Numbered from the stretch's first letter, positions 55,437-63,357 are shown. The stretch is 64,000 nucleotides of DNA from Prauserella cavernicola (GCF_016595675.1 NZ_JAENJH010000011.1:177559-241558), one strand, 5' to 3'. Notes: a model not told the origin generated them from the letters alone. Numbers and translations are program-made.

Positions 55437-55480
55437 GGCGGTTTCCGCAGGTTAACACCTACGGAGACCGCCATTTTTTT
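55437..55480 (+). terminator. Rho-independent terminator after tRNA-Pro
   Basis: Arms GGCGGTTTCCG (55437-55447) and CGGAGACCGCC (55462-55472) form an 11-bp stem with one G-T wobble, followed by A and T7 (55474-55480). A classical terminator, unusual for this GC-rich genome, just after the tRNA. Confidence 0.85.
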
Positions 55481-55545
55481 GTTCTGGCACGGGTCTCGTG
55501 GTCAAGCGCTTCGCTCAGTGACACCTTGACTCGAAAGTTGGCGCC

Positions 55546-56496
55546 ATGCCCGAAGAACGCCTTCCCCGCCCCAGAAACCGCGTCTGGTCCACCTACCTCG
55601 ACGAGTGGGACCGCGCCACGCGCGCCGTCCCGCACCCGTACACCACGCGCTACAACTACCAGCTCGCCGCCACCCAGCTCGCCGATTACCTCGCCGAGCA
55701 CTCGCCCGACCCCGACGCCATCGACGCCGCCGACGACCCCACCGACACCACCAAGGGCCACGTCGAATCGTTCATCGCCTGGATGATCGACACCCGCTCG
55801 GCGTCCACCGCCCGCAACAAGTTCAAGGGCCTACAGCAGTTCTTCGGCTACCTCGCGAACGAGGACGAGATGGCTGCGTCACCGCTCGCCCGCATCCCAC
55901 AACCGAAGGTCCCGAAGCGCCTGGTGCCGGTCGTCCCCGACGACGCCGTCTCCGCGCTCCTGGCGACCTGCTCCGGCAAGTCGTTCGTCGACCGCCGCGA
56001 CACCGCCCTGATCCGCGCACTGTTCGACTCCGGCGGCCGACTCGCCGAGATCACCAACCTGACCCTCGACGATCTCGACCTCAAGGTCGACCTGTTTCGC
56101 GTCATCGGCAAGGGCGACAGGCAGCGCGCCATCCCGTTCGGGCCCAAGACCGGGCAAGCCCTCACCCGCTACCTGCGGGTGCGCGCCAAGCACCGCGGTG
56201 CCGACCTCGACCAGCTCTGGCTCGCCGAGCGCGTCGGCAAACCGCTCGGCCACTCCGGAGTCAAGATCATGCTCCGGCGGCGCGGGAAGCAGGCACAGCT
56301 CGACGGGAGCATGCACGCCCACCGATTCCGCCACACCCTCGCCCACGAGTGGCTAGTGCAGGGCGGCAACGAAACCGACCTGATGCGGCTCATGGGCTGG
56401 GAATCGCGCGACATGCTGCTGCACTACGGCGCCTCGGCCGGGCAGCAGCGCGCGCAGCAGGCCCATCGTTCGATGAAGCTCGGAGACCGCGTCTAG
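55546..56496 (+). CDS. int: tyrosine recombinase / integrase
   Basis: A 316-aa tyrosine recombinase: N-terminal SAM-like core-binding domain (about 1-125, KGHVESFIAWMIDTRSASTARN) and catalytic domain with Arg I in SGGRLAEI, Lys in GKGDRQRAIP, His-X-X-Arg in HAHRFRHTLAHEWL, and nucleophile Tyr in MLLHYGASAG. Intact length. It lies just after tRNA-Pro, as integrases of integrative elements do, and probably mediates excision/integration there. No directionality-factor gene is obvious. Confidence 0.92.
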   Translation: MPEERLPRPRNRVWSTYLDEWDRATRAVPHPYTTRYNYQLAATQLADYLAEHSPDPDAIDAADDPTDTTKGHVESFIAWMIDTRSASTARNKFKGLQQFFGYLANEDEMAASPLARIPQPKVPKRLVPVVPDDAVSALLATCSGKSFVDRRDTALIRALFDSGGRLAEITNLTLDDLDLKVDLFRVIGKGDRQRAIPFGPKTGQALTRYLRVRAKHRGADLDQLWLAERVGKPLGHSGVKIMLRRRGKQAQLDGSMHAHRFRHTLAHEWLVQGGNETDLMRLMGWESRDMLLHYGASAGQQRAQQAHRSMKLGDRV

Positions 56497-56526
56497 CGGT
56501 GACAAGCGAACCGCATGCTCGGGGGT

Positions 56527-56799
56527 ATGGCAGCCTCCACGAACCTCACCCCCGAGCAGCGGTCGCTCCGCGCCCGCATCGCAGGCCACACCTCGTGGGC
56601 CACCACCACCGACCGCGGCGCGAAGGGCCGAGCGAGCGCCGAGGCGCGGCTACGCCGCTTCGAGCAGCAGATCGACCCCGGCGGGCAGCTGCCCGCCGAC
56701 GAGCGACGCCAGCGCGCCGAGAGCGCCATGCGCGCCCACATGCTCAGGCTCGCGGCCAAGTCCGCGGCCACGCGCGCCGCGCGCAGCAAGGCCGGCTAG
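56527..56799 (+). CDS. hypothetical protein
   Basis: A 90-aa protein rich in Ala and Arg (LTPEQRSLRARIAGHTSWATTT, then repeated helices). It has no recognised domain; the pattern with charged helices fits small proteins near integrases in actinobacterial elements. ATG 56527 is chosen over the earlier ATG at 56515 because the sequence MAASTNLTPEQ has the more typical start. It overlaps the next convergent gene by four bases. Confidence 0.6.
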   Translation: MAASTNLTPEQRSLRARIAGHTSWATTTDRGAKGRASAEARLRRFEQQIDPGGQLPADERRQRAESAMRAHMLRLAAKSAATRAARSKAG

Positions 56800-56945
56800 G
56801 ACCGGCGGGGTTCGTGCCCGGTGCCGCGGCAGCGCGGACATGTCCGCTCGAACACGTACCGGCGCCCCCACACGTGGGTCTCGACGCGCACCTGCTCGTG
56901 GCCGTCGCAGCGCCGGCACCGTCTCGGGCCTGAATCGTCCTCCAT
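56796..56945 (-). CDS. small zinc-ribbon protein
   Basis: A 49-aa protein from ATG 56945 with a GAGAGGGG stretch upstream. It has CRRCDGHEQ and CPRCRGTGHE, two CxxC pairs of a DnaJ-like zinc ribbon. Such small proteins are common in actinophage and mobile elements, with unknown function. It is last in the leftward run of small genes from 58054. Confidence 0.65.
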   Translation of the reverse strand: MEDDSGPRRCRRCDGHEQVRVETHVWGRRYVFERTCPRCRGTGHEPRRS

Positions 56946-56996
56946 GCCGCCCCTCTCGTCTCCGCGTCCCTCGTTCGTGATCACGGTATGCGCTGA

Positions 56997-57389
56997 TCAG
57001 CGGGCTAGCCGTGAGGCGATCTCGCGGGCGAGTTCGACGAGGCGCCGGTGCGGCTCGTAGACGTCGGCGTCGAGCGCGTTCACGGGCGGGTCGGTGATCC
57101 CCTCGAGGTCGTCGGCTGCGGCGAGCATCCAGTCGCGCAGGAGGACGATGCCGTCCTCGACCGTCGCGTGGTGAAGGCTGAACCTGGTGAGCCGCAGGCT
57201 GCGGTCGCACTCGTCGAGCAGGCGTGCCGTCTCGCGCAGTTCGTCCGAGGGCACGGCGCGCGCGTTCACCGGGCCCGCCGTGTCGACCGTGCCCGCACCG
57301 GCCGGTGCGCTGGACAGGCGCACGGTGGTGCGCACCGACCGTTCGTGCTGTGCGGGTACGTCGGCCACTGCTTGCCGACGGCCCGTCAC
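56997..57389 (-). CDS. hypothetical protein
   Basis: A 130-aa protein with a GTG start at 57389 inside the TGA stop of the preceding small gene. The N-terminal half is low-complexity (SAPAGAGTVDTAGPVNARAV); the C-terminal part is helical (SLRLTRFSLHHATVEDGIVL, AREIASRL). No family recognised. Part of the leftward cluster of the integrated element. Confidence 0.55.
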   Translation of the reverse strand: MTGRRQAVADVPAQHERSVRTTVRLSSAPAGAGTVDTAGPVNARAVPSDELRETARLLDECDRSLRLTRFSLHHATVEDGIVLLRDWMLAAADDLEGITDPPVNALDADVYEPHRRLVELAREIASRLAR

Positions 57390-57559
57390 TGGTCTGCTCC
57401 CTGGGCTTGATCCCGCCGTGTGACCCTGGCCGGCGCGGAGTCGGGGTCATCCGCGCCGACCAGGTGCTCGGGGATCTTGTCCGGTGAAGTAGCCGCGGGC
57501 CACCCGTCGGGGCCGACCTTGGATACGCGGCCGTCACTGTGAATTAGCCAGCTCACCAC
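57386..57559 (-). CDS. small hypothetical protein, 57 aa
   Basis: An open frame from GTG 57559 (or 57556) to a TGA that overlaps the GTG of the next gene. It encodes MVSWLIHSDGRVSKVGPDGW then a Pro/Asp-rich end with ARVTRRDQAQGADQ. GGAG lies about six bases before the start. It is too short for most gene finders but the start/stop overlap and the cluster context support it. Confidence 0.5.
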   Translation of the reverse strand: MVSWLIHSDGRVSKVGPDGWPAATSPDKIPEHLVGADDPDSAPARVTRRDQAQGADQ

Positions 57560-57666
57560 TGGTCTCCAGCTCGTTGGTCGAATCGACCACGGCGCGCTAC
57601 CTCTCCCGGGCGGCGCGCGTCACGGATGCCGGTGCCGGCCGGGCCTCGGGGTGTGGTGCGTGGTCG

Positions 57667-57981
57667 TCAGCGGGAATCGCGGGGCCCGAGGCCCCACTGC
57701 GTCAGCGCGTTTCGGATGAAGTCCGCGCCGATCTCCTGGGATTCGTCGGCCAGGCCGCGAGCTCGTTCCGGGCTGTCGTCGGACTGCTCGACGACTCGGC
57801 GCCGCTCGGCGTGCGGGTGCTTCCAGTAGCCGCCGCAGCCGTTCGGGCAGTCCATCTCGATCGTGCGCAGCTCGGTGCCGCTCGGCAGGGGCTGTTCCCA
57901 GGACATGACGCCCGTGCCGTGGCACAGTTGGCAGGCGTCACCAGCCGTCTGGGATTTCTCCAATTCCTCCACAGCGATCAC
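57667..57981 (-). CDS. small zinc-ribbon protein
   Basis: A 104-aa protein with two cysteine clusters, CQLCHGTGV and CPNGCGGYW, fitting a zinc-binding ribbon, and a long helical C-terminus (SDDSPERARGLADESQEIGA in part). GTG 57981 follows GGAAGG. It overlaps the preceding gene by 44 bases in this reading; a later GTG at 57972 is possible. Member of the leftward cluster. Confidence 0.55.
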   Translation of the reverse strand: MIAVEELEKSQTAGDACQLCHGTGVMSWEQPLPSGTELRTIEMDCPNGCGGYWKHPHAERRRVVEQSDDSPERARGLADESQEIGADFIRNALTQWGLGPRDSR

Positions 57982-58054
57982 ACGGGTCCTTCCGGTTCGG
58001 GGCGAGCCCCGAACCGAGGCATACCGGGCACGTTGTCATCGGTGGGCCGCTCAT
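57938..58054 (-). CDS. small zinc-finger protein, 38 aa
   Basis: A 38-aa open frame from ATG 58054 with AGGAG upstream. It holds CPVCLGSGLAP and CDRCGGIGE, two CxxC pairs: a single zinc ribbon. First gene of the leftward cluster, divergent from the GntR/HutC regulator at 58218. Short zinc-ribbon genes in mobile elements often sit close to regulators, function unknown. Confidence 0.6.
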   Translation of the reverse strand: MSGPPMTTCPVCLGSGLAPNRKDPCDRCGGIGEIPDGW

Positions 58055-58144
58055 GGCAACTCCTTGTCTCGATGTCGTCACGGTCGGCTCCTTCGGCTGA
58101 TTGACCGTCGAACATCCTGCACCGACCCCTTTCCTCAACTCATC

Positions 58145-58204
58145 CGGACGTCCGTATGACTGTGACACGCGTCGGGCACGATAGTCCAGTCGTCCGTATG
58201 AGTG
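58145..58204. promoter_or_regulatory. direct repeats and palindrome in the divergent promoter of the HutC-like regulator
   Basis: CGTCCGTATGACTG (58149-58162) and CGTCCGTATGAGTG (58191-58204) differ by one base and are 42 bases apart, four helical turns. The first overlaps a perfect 10-bp palindrome CGGACGTCCG (58145-58154). The region lies between the leftward zinc-finger gene (58054) and the rightward regulator (58218). Fits an operator for the regulator, as with KorSA-type proteins of actinomycete elements. Confidence 0.7.
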
Positions 58205-58217
58205 GAACAATGGGCCG

Positions 58218-58976
58218 ATGGACAAATCCAGCGGTGTGCCACTGCATCGGCAGGTGGCATCTGACCTGCGCGAGAAGATCACCGCGGGGACCTTTGCGCC
58301 CGGCGAGCAACTTCCCGCCGAGCCAGCGCTCATGGACTCCTATGGGGTGTCGCGTCACACCATCCGCGAAGCGATCCGTCTGCTGCGCACTGACGGCCTC
58401 CTCGTCTCGGAGCACGGCAAGGACGTGTTCGTCCGGCCGCCGGCGCAGATCCAGCGGCTTGCCCGCTCACGGCTGTCCCGCGCCGCACGCGCTGAGAATC
58501 GGGGAGCGTTTCTCGCCGACGCCGCGGCGAAGGGCTTTACCCCGTCATCGTCGGTGAGAGTGCGGTTTGAGCCTGCCGACGAGCGCGCCGCGAGCATCCT
58601 CGACATCGACGTCGGCACCGAAATCACCGTGAGAGATCGGGTGATGCGCGCCAACGGGCTCGTCGTTCAACTCGCGGTGTCGCGCCTTTCCCGGCAGTAC
58701 ACGCGCGACACCGCGATCGAGCAGGTCGACACCGGCGAGGGCGGCGCCTACGCCCGGCTGGAGGAAGCGGGCCACCTGATCGGCTCGTACGTCGAGAACG
58801 TCGGTGCCCGCATGCCCACCCCGGATGAGACGTCGCAGTTGGAGCTCGGGCCGGGCATCCCCGTCGTGACGGTGACTCGGGTCGCCTACCGCGAAGACGG
58901 GACCCCGCTGGAGATGAACGACATGACCTTGCCCGCGAACCGATACGAACTGTCGTACGAGTGGTCTGCGGAATAG
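58218..58976 (+). CDS. GntR/HutC family transcriptional regulator
   Basis: A 252-aa regulator. Winged helix near the N-terminus: PLHRQVASDLREKITAGTF, LPAEPALMDSYGVSRHTIREAI (in part), GLLVSEHGKDVFVRP; then the UTRA effector-binding domain with RDRVMRANGLVVQLAVSRLS and ARMPTPDETSQLELGPGIPV in parts. HutC-type regulators (KorSA and relatives) commonly silence transfer or excision genes in actinomycete integrative elements. ATG 58218 lies within the divergent promoter region with direct repeats. Confidence 0.9.
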   Translation: MDKSSGVPLHRQVASDLREKITAGTFAPGEQLPAEPALMDSYGVSRHTIREAIRLLRTDGLLVSEHGKDVFVRPPAQIQRLARSRLSRAARAENRGAFLADAAAKGFTPSSSVRVRFEPADERAASILDIDVGTEITVRDRVMRANGLVVQLAVSRLSRQYTRDTAIEQVDTGEGGAYARLEEAGHLIGSYVENVGARMPTPDETSQLELGPGIPVVTVTRVAYREDGTPLEMNDMTLPANRYELSYEWSAE

Positions 58977-58986
58977 GTCGGACCGG

Positions 58987-59652
58987 TCAGTACGTCCAGG
59001 CGTAGCGGAGGTCGATGCGGTTCGTGGCGGCGCCGGAGAGGGCGTCGCGGTTCTGGATCCGGTAGGCCATGCCGTGGCCCTTGGCGAGGTACACGTCGCG
59101 GTGCAGGCGCATGCCGAACGGGCGTTCGCCGTTGTCGTCCCACCACTTTTCGGTCTGCCGTAGCGCGGGCGCGGAGCCGAGGTGGGGGTTGGTCGTCGGG
59201 CCGACGTTGCACCAGCGCTGTTCGTGGGCGAACGCTACACGCTTGCCGGAGGACTGCTCGATGATCGTGCCCAGCGCGAACAGGCTGTAGCCCTGCCCGA
59301 GCGCGGGGACTGTCCATTTCGCGTAGTGCTGCGCGCCCGGAGGCAGCGCGACACGGTTCGTGACGAGGTCGAGGCCCGCGAGCCACTGCACGGCGACGTT
59401 GAGCTCGTAGTAGGTGCCGTTGCCCTCCCAGCCGTCGAGCATCACCCAGTCGCCGTCGCGGCGGAAGTGCTCTTTGTACGGGTGCTGCTCGGTGCCCCAC
59501 GTGTCGGGGTGACCCCAGCGGATGCGTGACTCGGTGGCGGACACGGGTTCCCACGCCCACTGCCCCTCGGCCTTGCTCGCGTTCCAGTGTTGCCCGGCGG
59601 CGCGCTCGAACATGCGCGTGTAGTCGGCGTAGGTGTCTACTGTGGACGGAAT
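58987..59652 (-). CDS. hypothetical protein of the phage-structure module (apparent ATT start)
   Basis: A 221-aa beta-rich, Trp/Tyr-rich protein (AGQHWNASKAEGQWAWEPV, WGHPDTWGTEQHPYKEHF, LRYAWTY end) resembling viral structural or tail proteins, but no family is recognised. The first ATG in frame is at 59613; however AGGAGG lies five bases before an in-frame ATT at 59650-59652, followed by PSTVDTYADYTRMFERA, which reads as a natural N-terminus. So an ATT start seems likely. Leftward, upstream of the next gene in the same strand. Confidence 0.6.
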   Translation of the reverse strand: MPSTVDTYADYTRMFERAAGQHWNASKAEGQWAWEPVSATESRIRWGHPDTWGTEQHPYKEHFRRDGDWVMLDGWEGNGTYYELNVAVQWLAGLDLVTNRVALPPGAQHYAKWTVPALGQGYSLFALGTIIEQSSGKRVAFAHEQRWCNVGPTTNPHLGSAPALRQTEKWWDDNGERPFGMRLHRDVYLAKGHGMAYRIQNRDALSGAATNRIDLRYAWTY

Positions 59653-59734
59653 GGCGACCTCCTGGTGTCGCCATGACCGTGACGTCAGAGTGTCACCCGG
59701 AGATTTCCATGGGTAGCAGGGAGTAACGAGGTGG

Positions 59735-60532
59735 TCAGCCCGTCGGGATCATCAACGCGGTCACCTGGCCGTAGAAGAACGCGGGGTTCTGCCCGCCCAC
59801 CGACGCCCGGCTCGACGCGTGCTCGGCGCGCACCAGCACATCGCCGGACGCCGTGCCGAAACTCGCGTGGTGTGGCGACATCGACCCGCGTCGCGTGCTC
59901 GCGCCCACGCCGTTCGTGTTGCCTACCTGGTCCCGGCTCTGCTTGCCCGAGGTCCACGTCGCGCCGCCGTCGAGCGAGATCGACAGGCGCATCGCCACAT
60001 ACGCGCCCGTTCCGGAATCGTTGATGCCCGTCCCCATGCCCCATGCGACGACCGCGACCGGACGCCCCGGATTCGGAAATGTGAGCGGTGAGCCCCACAC
60101 CTCGTCGACCTCCGCGACCAGCTGCGTGATGTTCTCAGGCAGCGGCACCGTCAAGGCCTTGATACCGCCCGGCGCGGCGGACTCCAGCAGCGCTACGCGC
60201 GCGCGAAGATCGGCCAGCTGCGACGAGGCCGATCCCGTGAGCACGTTCGTGCCCGTACCGACCGCAGTGCCGAGCCGGTCGGCGAGCCGTTGATTGCCGA
60301 TTCCGCCCGACGTCGAGGTGTTCGTCGTCCGGGACTCCAATGCGGACACACGCGAGATCGCGGTGCCGCCGGACCAGGATCCGAGGTTCGCGTTGAGTGC
60401 GTTGATCTCCGACTGTCGCGCGAAATCCCTGTCGTTCAGGTTGTTCAGCAACACCTTGAGCACATTGCCGAAACGGCTGACCGACACCTCGCTACCCGAC
60501 ACCACCTCGAGGTCATCCGAGAACGCCATCAC
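59735..60532 (-). CDS. phage tail fibre/minor structural-like protein
   Basis: A 265-aa protein. N-terminal part: VSGSEVSVSRFGNVLKVLLNN; middle with coiled/repeat-like segments (NTSTSGGIGNQRLADRLGT, LADLRARVALLESAAPGG); C-terminal beta part (VAVVAWGMGTGINDSGTGAYV, NPAFFYGQVTALMIP). Fits small tail or receptor-type proteins of actinophages. GTG 60532 overlaps the stop of the upstream gene (GTGATG). Part of a leftward structural module. Confidence 0.55.
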   Translation of the reverse strand: MMAFSDDLEVVSGSEVSVSRFGNVLKVLLNNLNDRDFARQSEINALNANLGSWSGGTAISRVSALESRTTNTSTSGGIGNQRLADRLGTAVGTGTNVLTGSASSQLADLRARVALLESAAPGGIKALTVPLPENITQLVAEVDEVWGSPLTFPNPGRPVAVVAWGMGTGINDSGTGAYVAMRLSISLDGGATWTSGKQSRDQVGNTNGVGASTRRGSMSPHHASFGTASGDVLVRAEHASSRASVGGQNPAFFYGQVTALMIPTG

Positions 60533-61279
60533 TCACCCCACCTTCCGACGTCCCAACCGAGGTCGGGGTCATCCCAGATCGCGACACCCGGCGTGCGGAC
60601 GATCCGCAACGACAGCGTGTCCACCGAGCCGCCCGGCCCGTCCTCCCGCTGAATCCCGATCACCTGCGCGTACAGGGCGCCAGCGATGCCGCCTTCGTTG
60701 GTCAGGCGGATCACGTCCCGCAGCTGGATACGCGGATCTGCCGGGATCGTCACGGGCTCGACGAGCGGCGTCGGGTCCACTGTGTCCTTGAGTAGGTTGT
60801 CGATGATCACGTCCACGCTGCCCTTGGTCTGCCGCCAGTCCGAGTCGCCGAGCTCGACGGCCCGCGTCCCGCGCAGCGCGACCTCATCCGGGTCCGAACG
60901 CTTCGTGCGGTGCGTGTTCCGTTCCGAGTAGGCCAGTCCCGACAGCAGGAACGACGACGTGTTCCCTCCGATGTAGGCGCCGAGGTAGGCAGCGGGCTGG
61001 CCAGCGTTGACCCACCAGCGGACCAGCGCGGCCCGCGCGTCGGGCTGCTCGTCGTCCGGGAACCGCAGATCGACACTGATGCCGCCGCCGGAGCCCGGCA
61101 CGGTCGGGTGCATGGTGTTGACGTTGTCGGCGCGCACGGCCGAGACGCTGGAAATCGTGATGTCCGGATCTGTCTCGGGCCGCGTCGCACTGACGCCGCT
61201 CGTACCCGACGTCGTCGAGAGGAGGCGGTGGGTAGGGCTTGCTGGGTGGCTCGTACTCGGGTAGAGGTTGCAGGCTCAT
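60529..61279 (-). pseudogene. phage minor tail-like protein with probable frameshift
   Basis: Reading from ATG 61279 gives MSLQPLPEYEPPSKPYPPPP then LDDVG; a one-base change in the G run (plus-strand CCC at 61205-61207) is needed to reach the frame TSGVSATRPETDPDITISSV and further through RADNVNTMHP to the stop at 60529. Without it, the long frame has only a GTG at 61137, which would drop its well-coded N-terminal part. The C-terminal region (IQLRDVIRLTNEGGIAGALY) is typical of phage minor tail proteins. Either a disrupted gene, a programmed frameshift or a sequence error. Confidence 0.6.
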
Positions 61280-61560
61280 TGGGCCATGGTCGCGGGGCGA
61301 TGAGTGCGAGGCGCTTTGTTTGGGCGCGTTCAGTCAGGTGGGTGACAATCGCAGGGCGGCTACCATCCCACGTTGCATCCGACGGAAGTTGCCCTTCGAT
61401 CGTGTTGCCTTCACTGTGGTCGGTTGACCGCTGGATTCTCGTCGGTAATGTCCGGTGAGTCGGTTCGGTGCCGCGGGGGAAATTCGATCTTTTCGCGAGG
61501 TCTTAGTTTCTTTCTCGGCCCGTGGCCGCATGTATGAAGGTGCAAACTTGGGGAGGTTTT
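61280..61560. other. gap with lower GC content, edge of the phage-like module
   Basis: A 281-base stretch with visibly lower GC than the rest. On the minus strand an open tail (reading ...PATMAQ then TGA, overlapping the ATG at 61279) may be the 3' remnant of a lost upstream gene. Otherwise I see no gene. It separates the tail-like genes from a rightward secreted-protein gene. Confidence 0.4.
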
Positions 61561-61995
61561 GTGCGTTCAAGAATCCGATTGAATCTCGCAATTGCATTAC
61601 TGATCGGTTTGCTCGGTTTTCCGGCCACGGCTGCAGCTAGCCCACAAGGCGCTTCAATTGCAGCGCAGGGCCAGGCGGTCGATGCTGCTGCACCGAAGTA
61701 CTGCAACGGCTTGCAATGGCGTGGTATCAACTCGAATACGATCCGAATTTGGGCCACGGGGGCGGCTGTTCGCCAAATTGTCGGAAAGAGTCGCGTTGGT
61801 GCGCTATTGCTTCGTGTCACTGTGAAGGACATGCAGCAGCGAGTCGTGAAGCAGGCGGTCTACGGTGCGTCTCGGCGTGAAGGCGTGAGTGCTCTTGTTA
61901 GTCCGGCTCAGAGTGGCTGGATTGTTTTTACAAAGATCACAAATGAGCGCGGTGATAAGGTGTTCTGCAGTGGTAGCGACAACATCTCGCATTAA
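61561..61995 (+). CDS. secreted small protein, lower GC
   Basis: A 144-aa protein from GTG 61561 behind GGGGAGG. N-terminal signal peptide (RSRIRLNLAIALLIGLLGFP, cleavage near ATAAA/SPQ). The mature part has two Cys (KYCNGL, VFCSGSD) that could form a disulfide, and no recognised domain. Codon use is AT-richer than neighbours (for example GGA, ATT, CGA codons), consistent with recent arrival. Probably exported. Confidence 0.65.
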   Translation: MRSRIRLNLAIALLIGLLGFPATAAASPQGASIAAQGQAVDAAAPKYCNGLQWRGINSNTIRIWATGAAVRQIVGKSRVGALLLRVTVKDMQQRVVKQAVYGASRREGVSALVSPAQSGWIVFTKITNERGDKVFCSGSDNISH

Positions 61996-62090
61996 ATAGG
62001 ATGGCGGTTGGCGACTCGCGTGCTACTTCAGTCGCCAACCGCCACCCACTACCCTGGAGTTGGCCGTAGCCGTACGAACCTTGGGGAACC

Positions 62091-62618
62091 ATGCTGCCCG
62101 CTCGACCACTTCCATTCGTGCCGAGCTTCCCGGTGCTGAGCGTCGCCGACACGCCACCGCACCCGGACCACCTCGGCTTGTGGAGCCCGATCCCCGACAG
62201 CAACACTGCGGGCCTTCTCGACTACGTCAGCCTTGTGGTCGACCCAGATACCGCGCGCGAGGTCATCGTGCAGACCAGGCCGGCGCGCCAACCCGATGAC
62301 GAGGTGCCGCCGGGACAGTACGGGATGCTCGTCCCTTCGGCGCACATGGCACTGCTCGCGGTCGACGACGCGAATGCAGAGTCCCCCGAGGGGATCGCCG
62401 GAGCGTTAGCCGACGGGCATGCCCCGTGGGAGCCTGTCGAGTTGGTGATCGATGATGATGTCGTGCGTGGTTGGCGAGCAAGTTTTCCGGAACAGCGGGT
62501 CACAGTCGCCGCGCATGGCGACGTCACGATTGGTGTAGTCGACCGGCCCGGAGCCCCGCTAAGAGACCTTCGCACGGTTTCGCCGGGCGAGATGACGCCT
62601 TGGGCTGGCCGGGCTTAG
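62091..62618 (+). CDS. hypothetical protein
   Basis: A 175-aa protein from ATG 62091 with GGGGA upstream. Acidic, Pro-rich, with no clear membrane segment or motif (LSVADTPPHPDHLGLW at the start; VIDDDVVRGWRASFPEQRVTV later). I do not recognise it. It lies after the secreted protein gene by about 95 bases and overlaps the convergent WhiB-like gene by four bases. Confidence 0.6.
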   Translation: MLPARPLPFVPSFPVLSVADTPPHPDHLGLWSPIPDSNTAGLLDYVSLVVDPDTAREVIVQTRPARQPDDEVPPGQYGMLVPSAHMALLAVDDANAESPEGIAGALADGHAPWEPVELVIDDDVVRGWRASFPEQRVTVAAHGDVTIGVVDRPGAPLRDLRTVSPGEMTPWAGRA

Positions 62619-63166
62619 GCGACTAGTCGCAGGTAGGGGCGGCTGGGTGTGGTCCGGCGTTCGGCAATCTGGACGATTCCGGGCAGGGGCAGCATGTATT
62701 GGCCGGCCTCAACCCAGCGGCGGCCGACGCGGCGGCGCTGCTCGACGACCGGCGGGTCGAGCCACAGGTTGCGGCGCTTGGCCTTTTCGCGGGCGGTGGC
62801 GCGCCGGTCGGCCTCGTAGACCGCGTGCGCCGTAGTGCACTCGGGGCACCTGCATTCGTGTTTGGCGTAGCGGCTGTTGGTGCCGTGCTCGGGCAGCACT
62901 GCGGGCAGTGGGAACCCGTATTCGAGGGCGATGGCCTTGCGGTCGCGGCGGTCGAGGCCGCCCCACATGCCCCAGGGCTCGCCCCGCTCTAGTGCTTCGG
63001 TGGCGCAGCGGGCACGCACGGGGCACGCCGCGCACACGACTCGGCAGGCGAGCGCGGCCGGGCCCTTCGCCTCTACCCAGTCGAGTTCGGGGAACAGTTG
63101 GCACGCCCCCTGCGCGTGCCAGTCCGGGACCTGCCGGGGGATGCGGGGGAGTTCGACCGTGGTCAT
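62615..63166 (-). CDS. WhiB-like iron-sulfur protein with extended C-terminus
   Basis: A 183-aa protein with a WhiB-type domain: Cys in GACQLFPELDWVEAKG (first Cys near 21), then ACRVVCAACPVRARC with the remaining three, and WGMWGG turn then RRDRKAIALEYGF. WhiB proteins bind a 4Fe-4S cluster and control transcription with sigma factors; phage-borne forms can interfere with host regulation. The extension (about 75-183) has CRCPECTTAH, a further Cys cluster, and basic helices. ATG 63166 overlaps the upstream stop by four bases. Confidence 0.87.
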   Translation of the reverse strand: MTTVELPRIPRQVPDWHAQGACQLFPELDWVEAKGPAALACRVVCAACPVRARCATEALERGEPWGMWGGLDRRDRKAIALEYGFPLPAVLPEHGTNSRYAKHECRCPECTTAHAVYEADRRATAREKAKRRNLWLDPPVVEQRRRVGRRWVEAGQYMLPLPGIVQIAERRTTPSRPYLRLVA

Positions 63167-63357
63167 GGGTGCGCCTCCGGGAGGATGCCGTAAACGGGGT
63201 ACACGTCGAGGCCGAGGGCGTGGGCGATGTCGACGAGCGGGTCGTCGGTGCGCGCGCCGCGGGGCACGGCGGGGTGGTCGGTGACGTCGGGGTTGGTGGT
63301 GTAGCCGATGACGTCGCCGTGCTCCTGGACGAACTCGCGCCACGCCTGCTGCGTCAC
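63163..63357 (-). CDS. small hypothetical protein, 64 aa
   Basis: A 64-aa protein from GTG 63357 (TQQAWREFVQEHGDVIGYTT start). Acidic, possibly small alpha/beta; no family recognised. It overlaps both neighbours by four bases (63354-63357 and 63163-63166), so the three genes are translated in series. Confidence 0.6.
   Translation of the reverse strand: MTQQAWREFVQEHGDVIGYTTNPDVTDHPAVPRGARTDDPLVDIAHALGLDVYPVYGILPEAHP

Noticed and set aside
61334..61597. 87-codon minus-strand frame in the low-GC gap
   Set aside because: No ribosome site, no similarity and overlaps the start of the secreted protein gene.
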